The notes: generated from the letters alone by a model not told the origin. 64,000 bases of DNA from Maritimibacter dapengensis (GCF_019218265.1 NZ_JAHUZE010000001.1:930001-994000), one strand, 5' to 3'; numbered from the stretch's first letter, positions 9,153 to 19,798 are shown. Translations and numbers: made by a program.

Positions 9153-10499
9153 ATGAGTCGTTTTTCCAGATATCGCCCTCACGCCCAGGCGCATCTTGCG
9201 CTGGGCCTGCCGCTTATCGGCAGCCAGTTGGCGCAGGTCGCGATCACCACCGCGGATACGCTGATGATGGGGTGGTACGATGTCAGGGCCCTGGCGGCGC
9301 TCGTCCTGTCTGCAAATCTCGTCATCTTCCTGCTGCTCTTGTCGAGCGGGTTCGCCTGGGCGGTGATGCCTCTCGTGGCCGCGGCGCACGAGGTCGGTGA
9401 CGAGACGCGGCTGCGGCGCGTGACCCGCATGGCGAACTGGCTCTCGATCATCGCGGCGTTCGTGTTTTTGCCGGTCTTCTGGTGGTCTGCTCCGGTCCTG
9501 AGGGCGCTGGGACAGGACCCGGAGCTTGCGGAGATGGCACAGACTTACCTGCGGATCGCGGGTTTCGGCATCGGCCCGGCGCTTTTGGTGAATGTTCTGC
9601 GGTCCTATCTGTCCGGGCTCGAACGCACCCGCGTGCAATTCTGGATCATCGCGGGTGGCGCGGTCGTGAACATCGGACTGAATTGGGTGCTGATCTTCGG
9701 CAATCTCGGTGCGCCGGAACTCGGCCTGCGCGGGGCCGCGATCGCGTCGGTCTCGGTGCATGTGCTTTCGTTCGTGGCGCTGGCGTTCTACGCGTTATCG
9801 CGATTCCCGAACCACGAAATCTTCGTCCGGTTCTGGCGACCCGATTGGGGCGCGATGGGTGAGGTGTTCCGCATGGGGTGGCAAATTGCGCTGACCACCG
9901 TTTCCGAAGTCGGCCTTTTCAACCTGTCCGCCATCATTATGGGTTGGATCGGCACGCTGCAACTCGCCGCGCACGGAATCGCGCTTCAGATCGCGACGAT
10001 CACGTTCATGGTGCAACTCGGCCTGAGCCAGGCCGCGACCGTGCGGGCCGGGCGCGCCTTCGGGCGCGGCGACCGTGAAGGGCTGCGCGATGGCGCCTTC
10101 GCCGTCTGGGCACTGGGGCTGGGGTTCGCGGGTATCGCGATGGCCGCGTTCTTCCTCGTCCCCGATCTTCTGATCGGCGCGTTCATCGACCCGGACGATC
10201 CGCTGCGCGGTGACATATTGGCAATCGGCGCGGTGCTTCTGGCAATGGCCGCCTTGTTCCAGCTGGTGGATGCCGCGCAGGTGATCGGCATCTCGCTTCT
10301 GCGCGGCATGACCGACACGCGTGTGCCGTTGGTGATCGCGGCCGTCAGCTATTGGGGCATCGGCGCACCGGCAAGCTACCTGCTCGGTGTACAGGCAGGG
10401 ATCGGCGCCGTCGGGGTGTGGATCGGGCTGGTGCTGGGCCTCAGCTTCGCAGCCGTCGGCCTGTTTTTGCGGTTCCGGTCCTTGTCGGTCGCAGTCTGA
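9153..10499 (+). CDS. MATE family efflux transporter
   Basis: A 448-residue, 12-helix inner-membrane antiporter of the MATE/NorM family, exporting cationic drugs or metabolites against Na+ or H+. The two-fold repeat is visible: HLALGLPLIGSQLAQVAITTADTLMMG in the first half and FRMGWQIALTTVSEVGLFNLSAIIMGWIG in the second. Length is normal. The ribosome site is weak. Substrate cannot be inferred from the neighbourhood. Confidence 0.92.
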   Translation: MSRFSRYRPHAQAHLALGLPLIGSQLAQVAITTADTLMMGWYDVRALAALVLSANLVIFLLLLSSGFAWAVMPLVAAAHEVGDETRLRRVTRMANWLSIIAAFVFLPVFWWSAPVLRALGQDPELAEMAQTYLRIAGFGIGPALLVNVLRSYLSGLERTRVQFWIIAGGAVVNIGLNWVLIFGNLGAPELGLRGAAIASVSVHVLSFVALAFYALSRFPNHEIFVRFWRPDWGAMGEVFRMGWQIALTTVSEVGLFNLSAIIMGWIGTLQLAAHGIALQIATITFMVQLGLSQAATVRAGRAFGRGDREGLRDGAFAVWALGLGFAGIAMAAFFLVPDLLIGAFIDPDDPLRGDILAIGAVLLAMAALFQLVDAAQVIGISLLRGMTDTRVPLVIAAVSYWGIGAPASYLLGVQAGIGAVGVWIGLVLGLSFAAVGLFLRFRSLSVAV

Positions 10500-10578
10500 C
10501 ATCGCGCGAGGCGAAATGCGTGGTGCTCCGGTGCGGTGTCGGAGGACGCAGCAATCGTCCTGCCTGGCGTAGTGGCGT

Positions 10579-10986
10579 TCAGTCGTCTTCCCGCAACAGT
10601 CGGTCCGCCTTCTTGCGGACCAGGACCGAGCGCAGATCGTGCATCGCCATCAACAGGCTGTCCGTCACCATCTCGAGCTGACTGTCTTCGGCGCGCGTCT
10701 GCACCCAATGGGCCGTGTGGTTGAGGTGATCGACCGTCCGCAAAATGTCGTCGATGTCACGCGCCGCAAGCGTTTCCCGGCGCTCGTCCATCCAGGTCTG
10801 GATGGCGTTCATGTCGGCGTTCGACAATTCGCGGTCGCCATGTGGTTTGACGTCGCCGTTCCTGATGTTCACCACCGCGATCTGGTCCATCTCGATCCGC
10901 CGATGCCGGTTCTGGGTGTCGACCTTGAACACGAACGCGCCGTTCTCACGGACGCGGAAAAAATATTCGGGCAGATCGGTGGACAT
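10579..10986 (-). CDS. Conserved hypothetical protein (135 aa)
   Basis: A 135-residue soluble protein I cannot assign. The first half reads as a beta-rich segment (EYFFRVRENGAFVFKVDTQNRHRRIEMDQIAVVNIRNGDVKPHG), the second half as amphipathic helices. Composition and codon use match the neighbours and it has a clean start after a stop-rich spacer, so it is taken as a real gene. It lies between, and is not obviously in an operon with, the MATE gene and the aminotransferase, though the latter is on the same strand upstream. Confidence 0.7.
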   Translation of the reverse strand: MSTDLPEYFFRVRENGAFVFKVDTQNRHRRIEMDQIAVVNIRNGDVKPHGDRELSNADMNAIQTWMDERRETLAARDIDDILRTVDHLNHTAHWVQTRAEDSQLEMVTDSLLMAMHDLRSVLVRKKADRLLREDD

Positions 10987-11083
10987 GGTGATTGGGTTGT
11001 TTCTCTTCGCTCGATGTTATTGTCCGCGGACTGCGGCTGCGGCCAGTCAATCGACTGCCTTGGTGATCGTCAACCTCCGGGCA

Positions 11084-12752
<1,669 letters not shown>

Positions 12753-12753
<1 letters not shown>

Positions 12754-13019
12754 TGGCGGAAAGCGCGGATACCCGGCTGAAACGGCTGGGGATGCGGTCC
12801 TGGCGACGCGGCACGAAAGAGATGGACATCATTCTCGGCCGGTTCTCCGATGAACGACTGGCGACGCTCGATGCTGACGCTCTGGACCACTATGAGGCGC
12901 TACTGTCCGAAAACGATCAGGATCTCTACCAATGGGTCTCGGGCCAAAGCGCACCGCCCGAACGGTTCGCCGACCTCGTTGCCACGATCGCAGATCACAC
13001 GGCCACGCGCGCGAAATGA
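12753..13019 (+). CDS. sdhE: FAD assembly factor SdhE (succinate dehydrogenase assembly factor 2)
   Basis: An 88-residue small helical protein that helps attach FAD covalently to the succinate dehydrogenase flavoprotein. The family signature RGTKEMD is present (RxGMRSWRRGTKEMDIILG, residues about 14-32), and YEALLSENDQDLYQWVSG is the typical second half. The start ATG overlaps the stop of the XRE gene (TGATG). The sdh genes are not in the window. Confidence 0.92.
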
Positions 13020-13031
13020 TGACTCCGGCCT

Positions 13032-13062
13032 GAATATTCGTTCGAGGTTTAACCGAATATTC
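13032..13062. promoter_or_regulatory. Paired palindrome upstream of ldtR
   Basis: GAATATTCG at 13032-13040 and its reverse complement CGAATATTC at 13054-13062, separated by 13 bases, so the GAATATTC cores are 22 bp apart (two helical turns). It lies 50 bp before the MarR-type gene and is a likely autoregulatory operator. Confidence 0.6.
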
Positions 13063-13111
13063 TGATTCTTGCCCCAGTTTCGGCTCCGACCGAGCATAAA
13101 CGGAGGCCGGG

Positions 13112-13609
13112 ATGAGCATTCACAGTCCGATTTCGGGTCATGTCGAGACCGGGTTCATGTCCCAGTATCTTGAAGCGTTGTCGATGGTGGAACGGCTCCA
13201 TCGCCTTCTGCTCGACGTGATCAAGGACGAATTCGAACGGTTGGGCGTGTTGGAGATCAACGCCGTTCAGGCCCTGCTTCTGTTCAATATCGGCGACAAC
13301 GAAGTGACGGCGGGCGAGCTGAAATCGCGCGGCTATTACCAAGGGTCGAACGTGTCCTACAATCTCAAGAAGCTCGTCGATATGGGCTACATGCACCACC
13401 AGCGGTCCGAAATCGACCGCCGCTCGGTGCGCGTGCGTCTGACCGACAGGGGCTGCGAAATTCGCGATGTCGTGGCCGATCTGTTCGAGCGACACGCAAA
13501 GGGGTTGGAGGATCGGAAGGTTCTGTCACTGGACGGGATTGAGGAGATCAACAGTTCGCTCAAACGCGTGGAACGCTACTGGACCGACCAGATCCGTTAT
13601 ATCTACTGA
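13112..13609 (+). CDS. ldtR: MarR-type winged-helix regulator LdtR
   Basis: A 165-residue dimeric winged-helix regulator. It matches the alphaproteobacterial LdtR type: MSQYLEALSMVERLHRLLLDVIKDEFERLG, then the recognition region LKSRGYYQGSNVSYNLKKLVDMGYMHHQRSEIDRRSVRVRLTDRG. In rhizobia and Liberibacter, LdtR controls an L,D-transpeptidase and osmotic tolerance; no ldt gene is seen here. GGAGG lies 6 bases before the ATG. A paired palindrome upstream may be its own operator. Its 3' end overlaps the convergent DUF1194 gene by 7 bases. Confidence 0.88.
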   Translation: MSIHSPISGHVETGFMSQYLEALSMVERLHRLLLDVIKDEFERLGVLEINAVQALLLFNIGDNEVTAGELKSRGYYQGSNVSYNLKKLVDMGYMHHQRSEIDRRSVRVRLTDRGCEIRDVVADLFERHAKGLEDRKVLSLDGIEEINSSLKRVERYWTDQIRYIY

Positions 13610-14370
13610 TCCGGCAGGTCGAGCGCACCCACCGCGAGAGACTTGATCTCCCGCAGGAGCTTCTTCTCCATCGCACGGGCGTAATCTTCGAACCCGTCGG
13701 CGACCTCGACGAAGGCATCGGGCCCCCGGATCACGCGGTTCTCGAAATAGGCCACAAGGTCGTCATCACCGGGGCCCGCGCCCATACTGTCGATGGTCAG
13801 GATCACGAGACCGTTCACGGTGACGCCCTCGAGCGCGGGAAGCGCCCCCAGATCCTGAGGACGCGGCCCCGTATTGGATTTTCCGTCGCCGGAAATATCC
13901 AGCGTGGCCCGCCAGCAGTCTGGCGCGCGTCGCAGCGCCTCGGCTCCGGTCGCCATTGCTGTGCCGAGGGCGGTCGAGGGTGGGGCAGGGCTTCGGTTCG
14001 TGGCGGCGAGCGTGCGGGCGACATCGGTCAGCGTTTCGCGGTCCACGATCAGCGTCCACGGCACCAACTCGTTCTGGAACTCCGGGCCACTCCATTCGAA
14101 CACGTAGATCGCGATCGGCGCGGCACTCCCCGCAAGGATCGCGTCCGCCACCTTCGGCGTCGTCAGTGCTTCCGCAAGCCCGTCGAGTTGCAGCCGGTAT
14201 TCCTTGGCATCGACCGACCCGGATACATCGAGCGCGAGAACCAGCGCCTGCCGGCAACCCTGCTGTGCCGATGCCGGGTGTGACAGGGCGAACAGGACGA
14301 GAAGCGCCGCTGCCATCATCGGCACGGCGACCCGTCTCAAACGGTATCGGTCGTGATGGAAGCGACCCAT
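13603..14370 (-). CDS. DUF1194 secreted von Willebrand A-like protein
   Basis: A 255-residue protein with a long basic N-terminal leader ([13 protein letters not shown]), a hydrophobic signal stretch and a cut near PASAQ. The mature part opens with [16 protein letters not shown], a MIDAS-like DxSxS metal site of the VWA fold, and later has [11 protein letters not shown], as in the DUF1194 family. It probably resides in the periplasm; partner unknown. The ATG at 14370 with GGAG 9 bases upstream is preferred to one at 14424. Confidence 0.82.
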   Translation of the reverse strand: MGRFHHDRYRLRRVAVPMMAAALLVLFALSHPASAQQGCRQALVLALDVSGSVDAKEYRLQLDGLAEALTTPKVADAILAGSAAPIAIYVFEWSGPEFQNELVPWTLIVDRETLTDVARTLAATNRSPAPPSTALGTAMATGAEALRRAPDCWRATLDISGDGKSNTGPRPQDLGALPALEGVTVNGLVILTIDSMGAGPGDDDLVAYFENRVIRGPDAFVEVADGFEDYARAMEKKLLREIKSLAVGALDLPDQ

Positions 14371-14603
14371 TGCGACAGGCTCCGATCTGGCCACCCGATT
14401 GCAGGCCTGCGGCCCGGTTCCCACCGGGCGGGTGCCCGGCGTCTCCGGATGTTATAGTCATATCGTCCTCGCGGGGTGAAGGTCGCGCCGCTCACGGTCG
14501 GATCACATCCGCTGTGGATAAGCTTGGAAAGCGGTGGGGAGGGGCTGGCGCGACACGCATAAACATGAGAAAAGATCGCTACAGGTCGTCTTGGGGGACA
14601 GAG

Positions 14604-15431
14604 ATGCAACAATATCTTGATGCGCTCCGCACAGTTCTCGACAAAGGCGTCGAGACCACGGATCGCACCGGCACCGGCACCACCAGCTATTTCGGCATGC
14701 AGATGCGCTACGATCTGGCCGATGGGTTTCCGCTCGTTACCACCAAGAAACTGCACCTGCGTTCGATCATCCATGAACTTCTGTGGTTCCTGTCCGGCGA
14801 CACCAATATCAAGTATCTCAAAGAAAACGGCGTCTCGATCTGGGATGAATGGGCCGACGAGAACGGCGACCTTGGCCCGGTCTACGGTCATCAGTGGCGC
14901 CATTTCCCAAAGATCGACAAGGTGACCGACGATGGCGAGTTGCGCGCGCTTCTGGGTGAGGTGGACCAGATCGAAACGCTGGTGGACATGATCCGCAGCA
15001 GCCCTGACAGCCGGCGGTTGATCGTATCCGCGTGGAACCCCGGCGATGTGCCGCACATGGCGCTGCCCCCGTGCCACACGCTCTGGCAGGTCAAGATCCT
15101 CGACGGGAAACTCCACCTCCAGCTTTATCAGCGGTCGGCGGACATGTTCCTCGGCGTGCCCTTCAACATCGCGTCCTATGCGCTGTTGCAGGTCATGTTG
15201 GCGCATGTGACGGGGTATGAGCCGGGCACATTCGTGCACACGCTCGGCGACGCACATATCTATTCGAACCATATGGATCAGGTGCGTGAGCAACTCTCCC
15301 GCGCGCCGCGCCCCTTGCCGCAGATCGAATTGAAGCGCGACGTCTCCTCGATCTTCGATTTCCAATACGACGATTTCGCCTTCCCGGGCTACGACCCGGC
15401 CCCCGCGATCAAGGCGCCGGTGGCGGTCTGA
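14604..15431 (+). CDS. thyA: Thymidylate synthase
   Basis: A 275-residue enzyme that methylates dUMP to dTMP using methylenetetrahydrofolate. Seen: [12 protein letters not shown] near 20-31, the [10 protein letters not shown] segment at 59-68, catalytic Cys157 in LPPCHTLWQ, and [20 protein letters not shown]. The ATG at 14604 follows GGGGGACAGAG and matches the family N-terminus. The stop overlaps the folA start (TGATG), the usual pairing, since ThyA makes the dihydrofolate that FolA recycles. Confidence 0.97.
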   Translation: MQQYLDALRTVLDKGVETTDRTGTGTTSYFGMQMRYDLADGFPLVTTKKLHLRSIIHELLWFLSGDTNIKYLKENGVSIWDEWADENGDLGPVYGHQWRHFPKIDKVTDDGELRALLGEVDQIETLVDMIRSSPDSRRLIVSAWNPGDVPHMALPPCHTLWQVKILDGKLHLQLYQRSADMFLGVPFNIASYALLQVMLAHVTGYEPGTFVHTLGDAHIYSNHMDQVREQLSRAPRPLPQIELKRDVSSIFDFQYDDFAFPGYDPAPAIKAPVAV

Positions 15432-15934
15432 TGCTGACACTGATCGTGGCCCGCGCAGCCAACGGAGCCATCGGCAAAGACGGTGACATCCCGTGGCACG
15501 CGCCCGAAGACCTCGCCATGTTTCAGCGCGAAACGCGGGGTGGGGCGATCATCATGGGGCGCAAGACCTGGGTGAGCCTGCCCGTGAAGCCGCTGAAAGG
15601 TCGCATGAATTGCGTCATCTCGCGCGACACCTCCCTGACAGAGCATGTCTTCGCCAAACCCGAAGCGGCGATCGAAGCGGCTTATGCGGCCGGATATCAT
15701 CGCGTCTACGGCATCGGAGGTGCCGGGATCTATCAAGCCATGCTTCCGATGGCCGATCGTCTGATGATCACGGAGGTCGAAACCGAGGTTATTGGAGCAG
15801 ACGCCTTTTTCCCGGATTTCGAAGACCGGGAGTGGCGTGAAGTCTCTGCCCGCATCCTGCGCGACCGTGGCCCGAAGTGCACACTTCGTGAGCTAATGAA
15901 CCAAAACGTCCAAAATCAGCCCCACAATTATTGA
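15431..15934 (+). CDS. folA: Dihydrofolate reductase
   Basis: A 167-residue reductase regenerating tetrahydrofolate with NADPH. Family marks are IVARAANGAIGKDGDIPWHAPEDL with the substrate-binding Glu near residue 26, IIMGRKTW near 41-48 and YGIGGAGIYQAML near 97-109. It is coupled to thyA by a one-base TGATG overlap. The C-terminal tail NQNVQNQPHNY is a little longer than usual. Confidence 0.95.
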   Translation: MLTLIVARAANGAIGKDGDIPWHAPEDLAMFQRETRGGAIIMGRKTWVSLPVKPLKGRMNCVISRDTSLTEHVFAKPEAAIEAAYAAGYHRVYGIGGAGIYQAMLPMADRLMITEVETEVIGADAFFPDFEDREWREVSARILRDRGPKCTLRELMNQNVQNQPHNY

Positions 15935-15966
15935 TCGGTTGACCCAGCGTCCGCTAGATTTAGCGC

Positions 15967-16353
15967 ATGGGACATGTGAAATTGGGTAGCGCGGTCATAC
16001 TGGCCGCAGGGATAACTCTGGTCGCGATGCAACCGGCTAAGGCATTGGGTGCATGGGAATGCACCGGTGTCGAGGATGCGGTGGCGCGGGCCGAAGCGGA
16101 TCGTGAGGCGATGTTGTCGCAACGGTTTGTCGTAACGCCCGAAGGGCGCGTCGACATCGTGCGCATCGAAGTCGAACAGCCGGCACATCCGGGCTCGATC
16201 TTCGAACGCGTCGGGCGGGAGGTGTTGAACCGCCTCGGTTTCGGAGCAAAGCCGATGGACCGCGAAGCGGCGCTGCGTCGAACCGCGTTGCACGACTGGA
16301 CGCTTTCGCCGATGCGCCCGAAGCGGTTTTCGCACCGGTTCACCGACTGCTAG
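15967..16353 (+). CDS. Hypothetical secreted protein (128 aa)
   Basis: A 128-residue protein with an N-terminal hydrophobic signal (residues 5-25, probable cut near PAKALG). The mature part has two Cys (in WECTG and the last residue), which could pair in the periplasm. No family recognised. There is no good ribosome site ahead of the ATG. It stands between folA and the DUF2177 gene on the same strand. Confidence 0.6.
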   Translation: MGHVKLGSAVILAAGITLVAMQPAKALGAWECTGVEDAVARAEADREAMLSQRFVVTPEGRVDIVRIEVEQPAHPGSIFERVGREVLNRLGFGAKPMDREAALRRTALHDWTLSPMRPKRFSHRFTDC

Positions 16354-16418
16354 ATTTTTCGGGTCATCCAGACCCGCAGTCCCAACGTAATCTCTGCATT
16401 AACACTTAGAGGTGCACG

Positions 16419-16820
16419 ATGCAGATAATTGTCCTTTACCTTGTGACGGCGTTGGTTTTTCTCGGAATTGATGCCGTGATGCTCAATAAGGTGATGAAAC
16501 CGTTGTTCGAGCAACATCTGGGCGATTGGCTGCAATTGCCGATCCGCATCGCGCCGGCCGCAGTTTTTTATCTGTTTTATGTCGCCGGGCTTGTCTACCT
16601 TGTCTCCTGGCCCGCGCTGAAAAACGACGCACCCGGGCAGGCGATCCTTCCGGCCGCGATCATTGGCGCAATGGCGTACGGCACTTACGAGTTCACGAAT
16701 TACGCGACGCTGAAGCTCTGGTCGCCGCAGATGGTCGCGCTCGACGTGACATGGGGTGCGGTGTTGACGGGGTTCTCGGCTTGGTTGGGCGTGATGATCG
16801 TGCGGGCTTTGCCGATCTGA
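16419..16820 (+). CDS. DUF2177 membrane protein
   Basis: A 133-residue protein with four predicted membrane helices. The wording matches DUF2177: IDAVMLNKVMKPLFEQHLGDWL, VFYLFYVAGLVYLVSWPAL, GAMAYGTYEFTNYATLKLWSPQMVALDVTWGAVLT. Function unknown. AGGTGCACG precedes the ATG. Convergent with cspA. Confidence 0.88.
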   Translation: MQIIVLYLVTALVFLGIDAVMLNKVMKPLFEQHLGDWLQLPIRIAPAAVFYLFYVAGLVYLVSWPALKNDAPGQAILPAAIIGAMAYGTYEFTNYATLKLWSPQMVALDVTWGAVLTGFSAWLGVMIVRALPI

Positions 16821-16828
16821 AGCGCAAC

Positions 16829-16854
16829 GAAAAACCCCGCGCGAAGGCGCGGGG
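16829..16854 (-). terminator. Terminator of cspA
   Basis: Read on the minus strand: an 8-bp perfect stem CCCCGCGC / GCGCGGGG with a 4-base loop followed by TTTTTCG. The plus strand lacks a T-run after the stem, so it mainly serves cspA. Confidence 0.85.
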
Positions 16855-16878
16855 TCAAAACAATCGAAATGGTGTCGA

Positions 16879-17085
16879 TCAGAGCGCTTTGAGGTCGCCG
16901 GCGCTTTCGCGGCCATCGCGACCCGGAATCATCTCGTATTCGACCTTCTGGTTATCAGCGAGCCCGGTCATTCCGGCGCGTTCGACCGCCGAGATATGAA
17001 CGAAGACATCCTTTCCGCCGTCGTCCGGGGCGATGAAGCCGTAGCCCTTCGTCGCGTTGAACCATTTTACGGTGCCAGTGGCCAT
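16879..17085 (-). CDS. Cold-shock domain protein (CspA family)
   Basis: A 68-residue single-stranded nucleic-acid-binding protein. RNP1-like KGYGFIAP and RNP2-like VFVHISA are both present. The domain is standard length with a short tail (GRESAGDLKAL). A transcript leader of some 100 bases before the next divergent gene leaves room for the thermosensitive 5' UTR common in this family, but none was demonstrated. A strong terminator follows. Confidence 0.95.
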   Translation of the reverse strand: MATGTVKWFNATKGYGFIAPDDGGKDVFVHISAVERAGMTGLADNQKVEYEMIPGRDGRESAGDLKAL

Positions 17086-17251
17086 TCCGTATCTCCTTGA
17101 GTTGTCCGCCCACGGTATTGCGGCGGGGTGGTGCAGCCAGTGGTCTTCAGCTGCGCTCGAAGGAGCGGTCGTCTGGAAGTACTTGTCTCACGCGGTTAGA
17201 GTGGCGGATGACTGGCAAAATTCAAGCGAAGAATTTGTGAAAGGGCGACGG

Positions 17252-17575
17252 ATGCGGGTCTATGGGATCAAATCCTGCGACACGGTGCGCAAGGCCATGA
17301 AGGAACTGGTGGCCGTGGGGTGGGAGCCGATTCTCGTCGATATGCGCGAGACCCCCTTGGAACCCGCTGTTCTGGAAAGATTTTATTCACGTTTCGGGGA
17401 AGCGGTGGTCAACAAAAGGTCGACCACGTGGCGCGGACTTGACGATCTCGAACGCGCCGAAGACCCACTTCGGCTTCTCTCCGCTTATCCGACGCTCATT
17501 AAACGGCCGGTCATAGAAGATGGAGATGTCTGCACTTTGGGATGGGACGCGAGCGCGCGCGAAACCTGGCTCTAA
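17252..17575 (+). CDS. ArsC/Spx-like thioredoxin-fold protein
   Basis: A 107-residue protein of the arsenate reductase/Spx/YffB family. It opens with MRVYGIKSCDTVRKAMKEL, with the single active-site-position Cys9, and carries NKRSTTWRGL and LIKRPVI, where the Arg is the usual oxyanion ligand. Most relatives of this YffB-like subgroup are not proven arsenate reductases. The ATG at 17252 with AAGGGCGACGG ahead begins at the fold; a longer in-frame reading from 17057 is unlikely. The 3' end overlaps the last gene of the convergent bufferin operon by 4 bases. Confidence 0.85.
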   Translation: MRVYGIKSCDTVRKAMKELVAVGWEPILVDMRETPLEPAVLERFYSRFGEAVVNKRSTTWRGLDDLERAEDPLRLLSAYPTLIKRPVIEDGDVCTLGWDASARETWL

Positions 17576-18102
17576 CCTATCCTTCTGGATAGAAGTCGAT
17601 CGATCGAAATCGGCCCTCCGCCGTGGAGAAGGGGAATCATGAGCAGCGTGATCCACAATAGCCGTTGATCCATGATCAGGCTGTCGGGGACACGGTCGAA
17701 CCATGCGCCGAGCGTTTCCGGCTGGCCGAGCGCACCGTGCCCGAAAAGGTCGGTCAACGTCTGCACGACAACGAAACCGATCATGCCCAAAGCCGCGGGC
17801 CGTGTCGCGAGGCCAACGATCAGGAGCGCGGGCAGGATGAACTCGGCCAGGGTGCCGGCCGCGACGACCAGCGTGTGAAAGACGGTCATCTCGCCCACAT
17901 TGTAATTCGCCGCCTCCATCGCCTTCGGGAAGATCTGGGCATAGCCAATCACCGAGATCGAGAACCCGTCGATCTTGGTCAGGGCCGAGGCCCAGTAATA
18001 GACCGCAAGCACGGCCGCGAAGGCGAAGCGGGCGAGGCTGGCAAGGACCGGAGACGCGCCACGGTCGAGACCGGCGATGAGGGCGTTGAGCGTGCGGATC
18101 AT
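17572..18102 (-). CDS. DoxX family membrane protein of the bufferin operon
   Basis: A 176-residue protein with about four membrane helices (LARFAFAAVLAVYYWASALTKIDGF; FHTLVVAAGTLAEFILPALLIVGLATRPAALGMIGFVVVQTL; a C-terminal WITLLMIPLLHGG helix), as in the DoxX family. DoxX proteins often close DUF2282-DUF692-DUF2063 operons. Its role there is not settled; membrane redox partnering is a guess. The start overlaps the upstream gene by 4 bases (ATGA). Confidence 0.9.
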   Translation of the reverse strand: MIRTLNALIAGLDRGASPVLASLARFAFAAVLAVYYWASALTKIDGFSISVIGYAQIFPKAMEAANYNVGEMTVFHTLVVAAGTLAEFILPALLIVGLATRPAALGMIGFVVVQTLTDLFGHGALGQPETLGAWFDRVPDSLIMDQRLLWITLLMIPLLHGGGPISIDRLLSRRIG

Positions 18103-18806
18103 GCGGGCATCTCCAGTCCGGTGATGGATTTTCGGGCGACAAGGCGGGAAAATATCGGGGCGAGGTCAGGGACGAGGCTGGCCGCCTCACCGAAGCTGCT
18201 GTGCGCCAATGCGTCGACGAATGCCGCATCTTCGCTGCTGATGGGTTCCGCGATCGGATCCCAATCGGGCCGCGTGACGAGCACGCATTGCGCGCCCGTG
18301 CTTGAGGACGGTTTCGTCCGGTCGATATTGGCCCGCCAGATCGCATAAATGGGAAAGTCGGAGCGGATCACCCGCACCGCAGGCGCGAGGGTAAGCCGCG
18401 CGTCGGCGATATCCTCCCGCGCCAGTGCTTCGGCGGGAAGCGGCGCGACGTCGGCGGCGTGATAGGCGCGGCGCAGCGCGTATTCCAGCCGCGCGATATC
18501 GGCGAGATATGGCACGCTGGCCGCAGGCGGAAACGCAGCGATGAAATCAGCGAAGTCCGCCCCGAAGAGCGTCAGGCAAGGCGAGGTCGGCGGGGCGCGC
18601 CGCACGTATTCGGTCGCCATCGCCGCAAAGAACTCCTCTCCCACCAGGCGGTGCACCACGATGAAGCCGTCGCGCATCGCGTTGACCAGGGACGACATGA
18701 CGTTGTTGCGGTAAACGTCGAAGCGGCGTGTCGCAGGGGTGGCTCGGGGGCCGGAAAGGCCCGCGGGTGTCGCGTCCGATGTGAGAAGTGCGCTTTCCCA
18801 ACTCAT
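18099..18806 (-). CDS. DUF2063 partner protein of the MNIO enzyme (BufC/HvfC-like)
   Basis: A 235-residue protein. The N-terminal DUF2063 region (RRFDVYRNNVMSSLVNAMRDGFIVVHRLVGEEFFAAMATEYVRR, about 27-70) resembles a helical DNA-binding-like fold. In bufferin and related systems this protein binds the precursor peptide and delivers it to the MNIO enzyme. AAGGGACAAGAC precedes the ATG. It is separated from the upstream MNIO gene by an unusual AT-rich 137-base gap and overlaps the doxX start by 4 bases. Confidence 0.88.
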   Translation of the reverse strand: MSWESALLTSDATPAGLSGPRATPATRRFDVYRNNVMSSLVNAMRDGFIVVHRLVGEEFFAAMATEYVRRAPPTSPCLTLFGADFADFIAAFPPAASVPYLADIARLEYALRRAYHAADVAPLPAEALAREDIADARLTLAPAVRVIRSDFPIYAIWRANIDRTKPSSSTGAQCVLVTRPDWDPIAEPISSEDAAFVDALAHSSFGEAASLVPDLAPIFSRLVARKSITGLEMPA

Positions 18807-18861
18807 GTCTTGTCCCTTCCACTGACCGGATTCACGAGACGCCGTCTCGGCTATTCCGGGA

Positions 18862-18893
18862 TTCTAGAATTCTAGAAAACTAGAATCTTGAAT
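18862..18893. repeat. CTAGAA tandem repeat in the MNIO-DUF2063 gap
   Basis: CTAGAA occurs at 18864, 18872 and 18880, an exact 8-bp period, with a related TTGAAT at 18888. Two of the copies form TTCTAGAA palindromes. It lies inside the operon, upstream of the DUF2063 gene read on the minus strand. Role unknown. Confidence 0.6.
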
Positions 18894-18943
18894 GTGTAAT
18901 AATCTTTTGTTTTCATGGCCCTGATCTCCGATCTTCGCGTGGA

Positions 18944-19798
18944 TTAGTTAACGCGCGCGCCCGAGAGGATCTTTTTCGCCCGTGCTGCCTCCGCTTCCAG
19001 CATGTCCCAGTCAGGCACGTTATTGTCCCATTCGATCAATGTCGGTTTCGGGCCCATCCGCGCGACCGTCTCGGCGTAGAGCGTCCAGACCGGGTCCACC
19101 ACTTCCGAGCCATGCGCGTCGATCAAAAGCGGCGTGCCGTCGATGTCCTCATCCTCGTCATGCCCGCCGAGGTGGACCTCACCCACAGCGGTCAGCGGAA
19201 AATCGGTCAGATAGGCGCGTGGGTCGCGGCATTGGTTCGTGCACGACACGAACACGTTGTTGATGTCGAGCAAGAGCCCGCACCCGGTCCGCCGCACGAG
19301 TTCGCGCAGGAAATCGGTCTCTTCAATATCGGTCTCGTCGAAGCCGACATAGACTGACGGGTTTTCAAGAAGCATCCGCCGGCCCAGCGTTTCCTGCACC
19401 TCGTCGATATGATCGGCGACCCGGGTCAGGGTCTCGGACGTATAGGGCAGGGGCAGAAGGTCGTTGAAATAGACCCCGCCGTGGCTCGACCAGGCGAGGT
19501 GTTCGGAAAAGGAAGCAGGTCTTAGCCAGTCGTTTAGGTGTTTAAGCCGGGCGAGGTGCTCGCGGTCGAGCGCATCGCAGCCACCGATGGACAGTCCGAC
19601 ACCATGCACCGAAATCGGCAACCGCTCGGACAGGGCGCGAAGCTGGGCGATCGGTCGTCCACCGTCGCCCATGTAGTTTTCGGCATGTATTTCCAGCCAG
19701 TCGACCGCGCCCGGTTCGGAGATGATGTCCGCGTAATGCTGTGGCTTGAAACCGACCCCGGCGGTGTTCGGCAGATGTCCGCGTGTCATGTCGAGCAT
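18944..19798 (-). CDS. MNIO (DUF692) enzyme, BufB/HvfB-like
   Basis: A 284-residue multinuclear non-haem iron oxidase with a TIM-barrel fold. MNIO enzymes modify Cys or Asp residues in peptide precursors; in bufferins they turn Cys into thiooxazole. Metal-ligand candidates are visible in WLEIHAENYMGDGG, SEHLAWSSHGGVYF, LLDINNVFVS and AVGEVHLGGHDEDEDIDG. The ATG at 19798 has AGGGAGG 6 bases ahead; a longer frame from 19852 is unlikely. It lies 60 bases after the precursor gene. Confidence 0.92.
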   Translation of the reverse strand: MLDMTRGHLPNTAGVGFKPQHYADIISEPGAVDWLEIHAENYMGDGGRPIAQLRALSERLPISVHGVGLSIGGCDALDREHLARLKHLNDWLRPASFSEHLAWSSHGGVYFNDLLPLPYTSETLTRVADHIDEVQETLGRRMLLENPSVYVGFDETDIEETDFLRELVRRTGCGLLLDINNVFVSCTNQCRDPRAYLTDFPLTAVGEVHLGGHDEDEDIDGTPLLIDAHGSEVVDPVWTLYAETVARMGPKPTLIEWDNNVPDWDMLEAEAARAKKILSGARVN

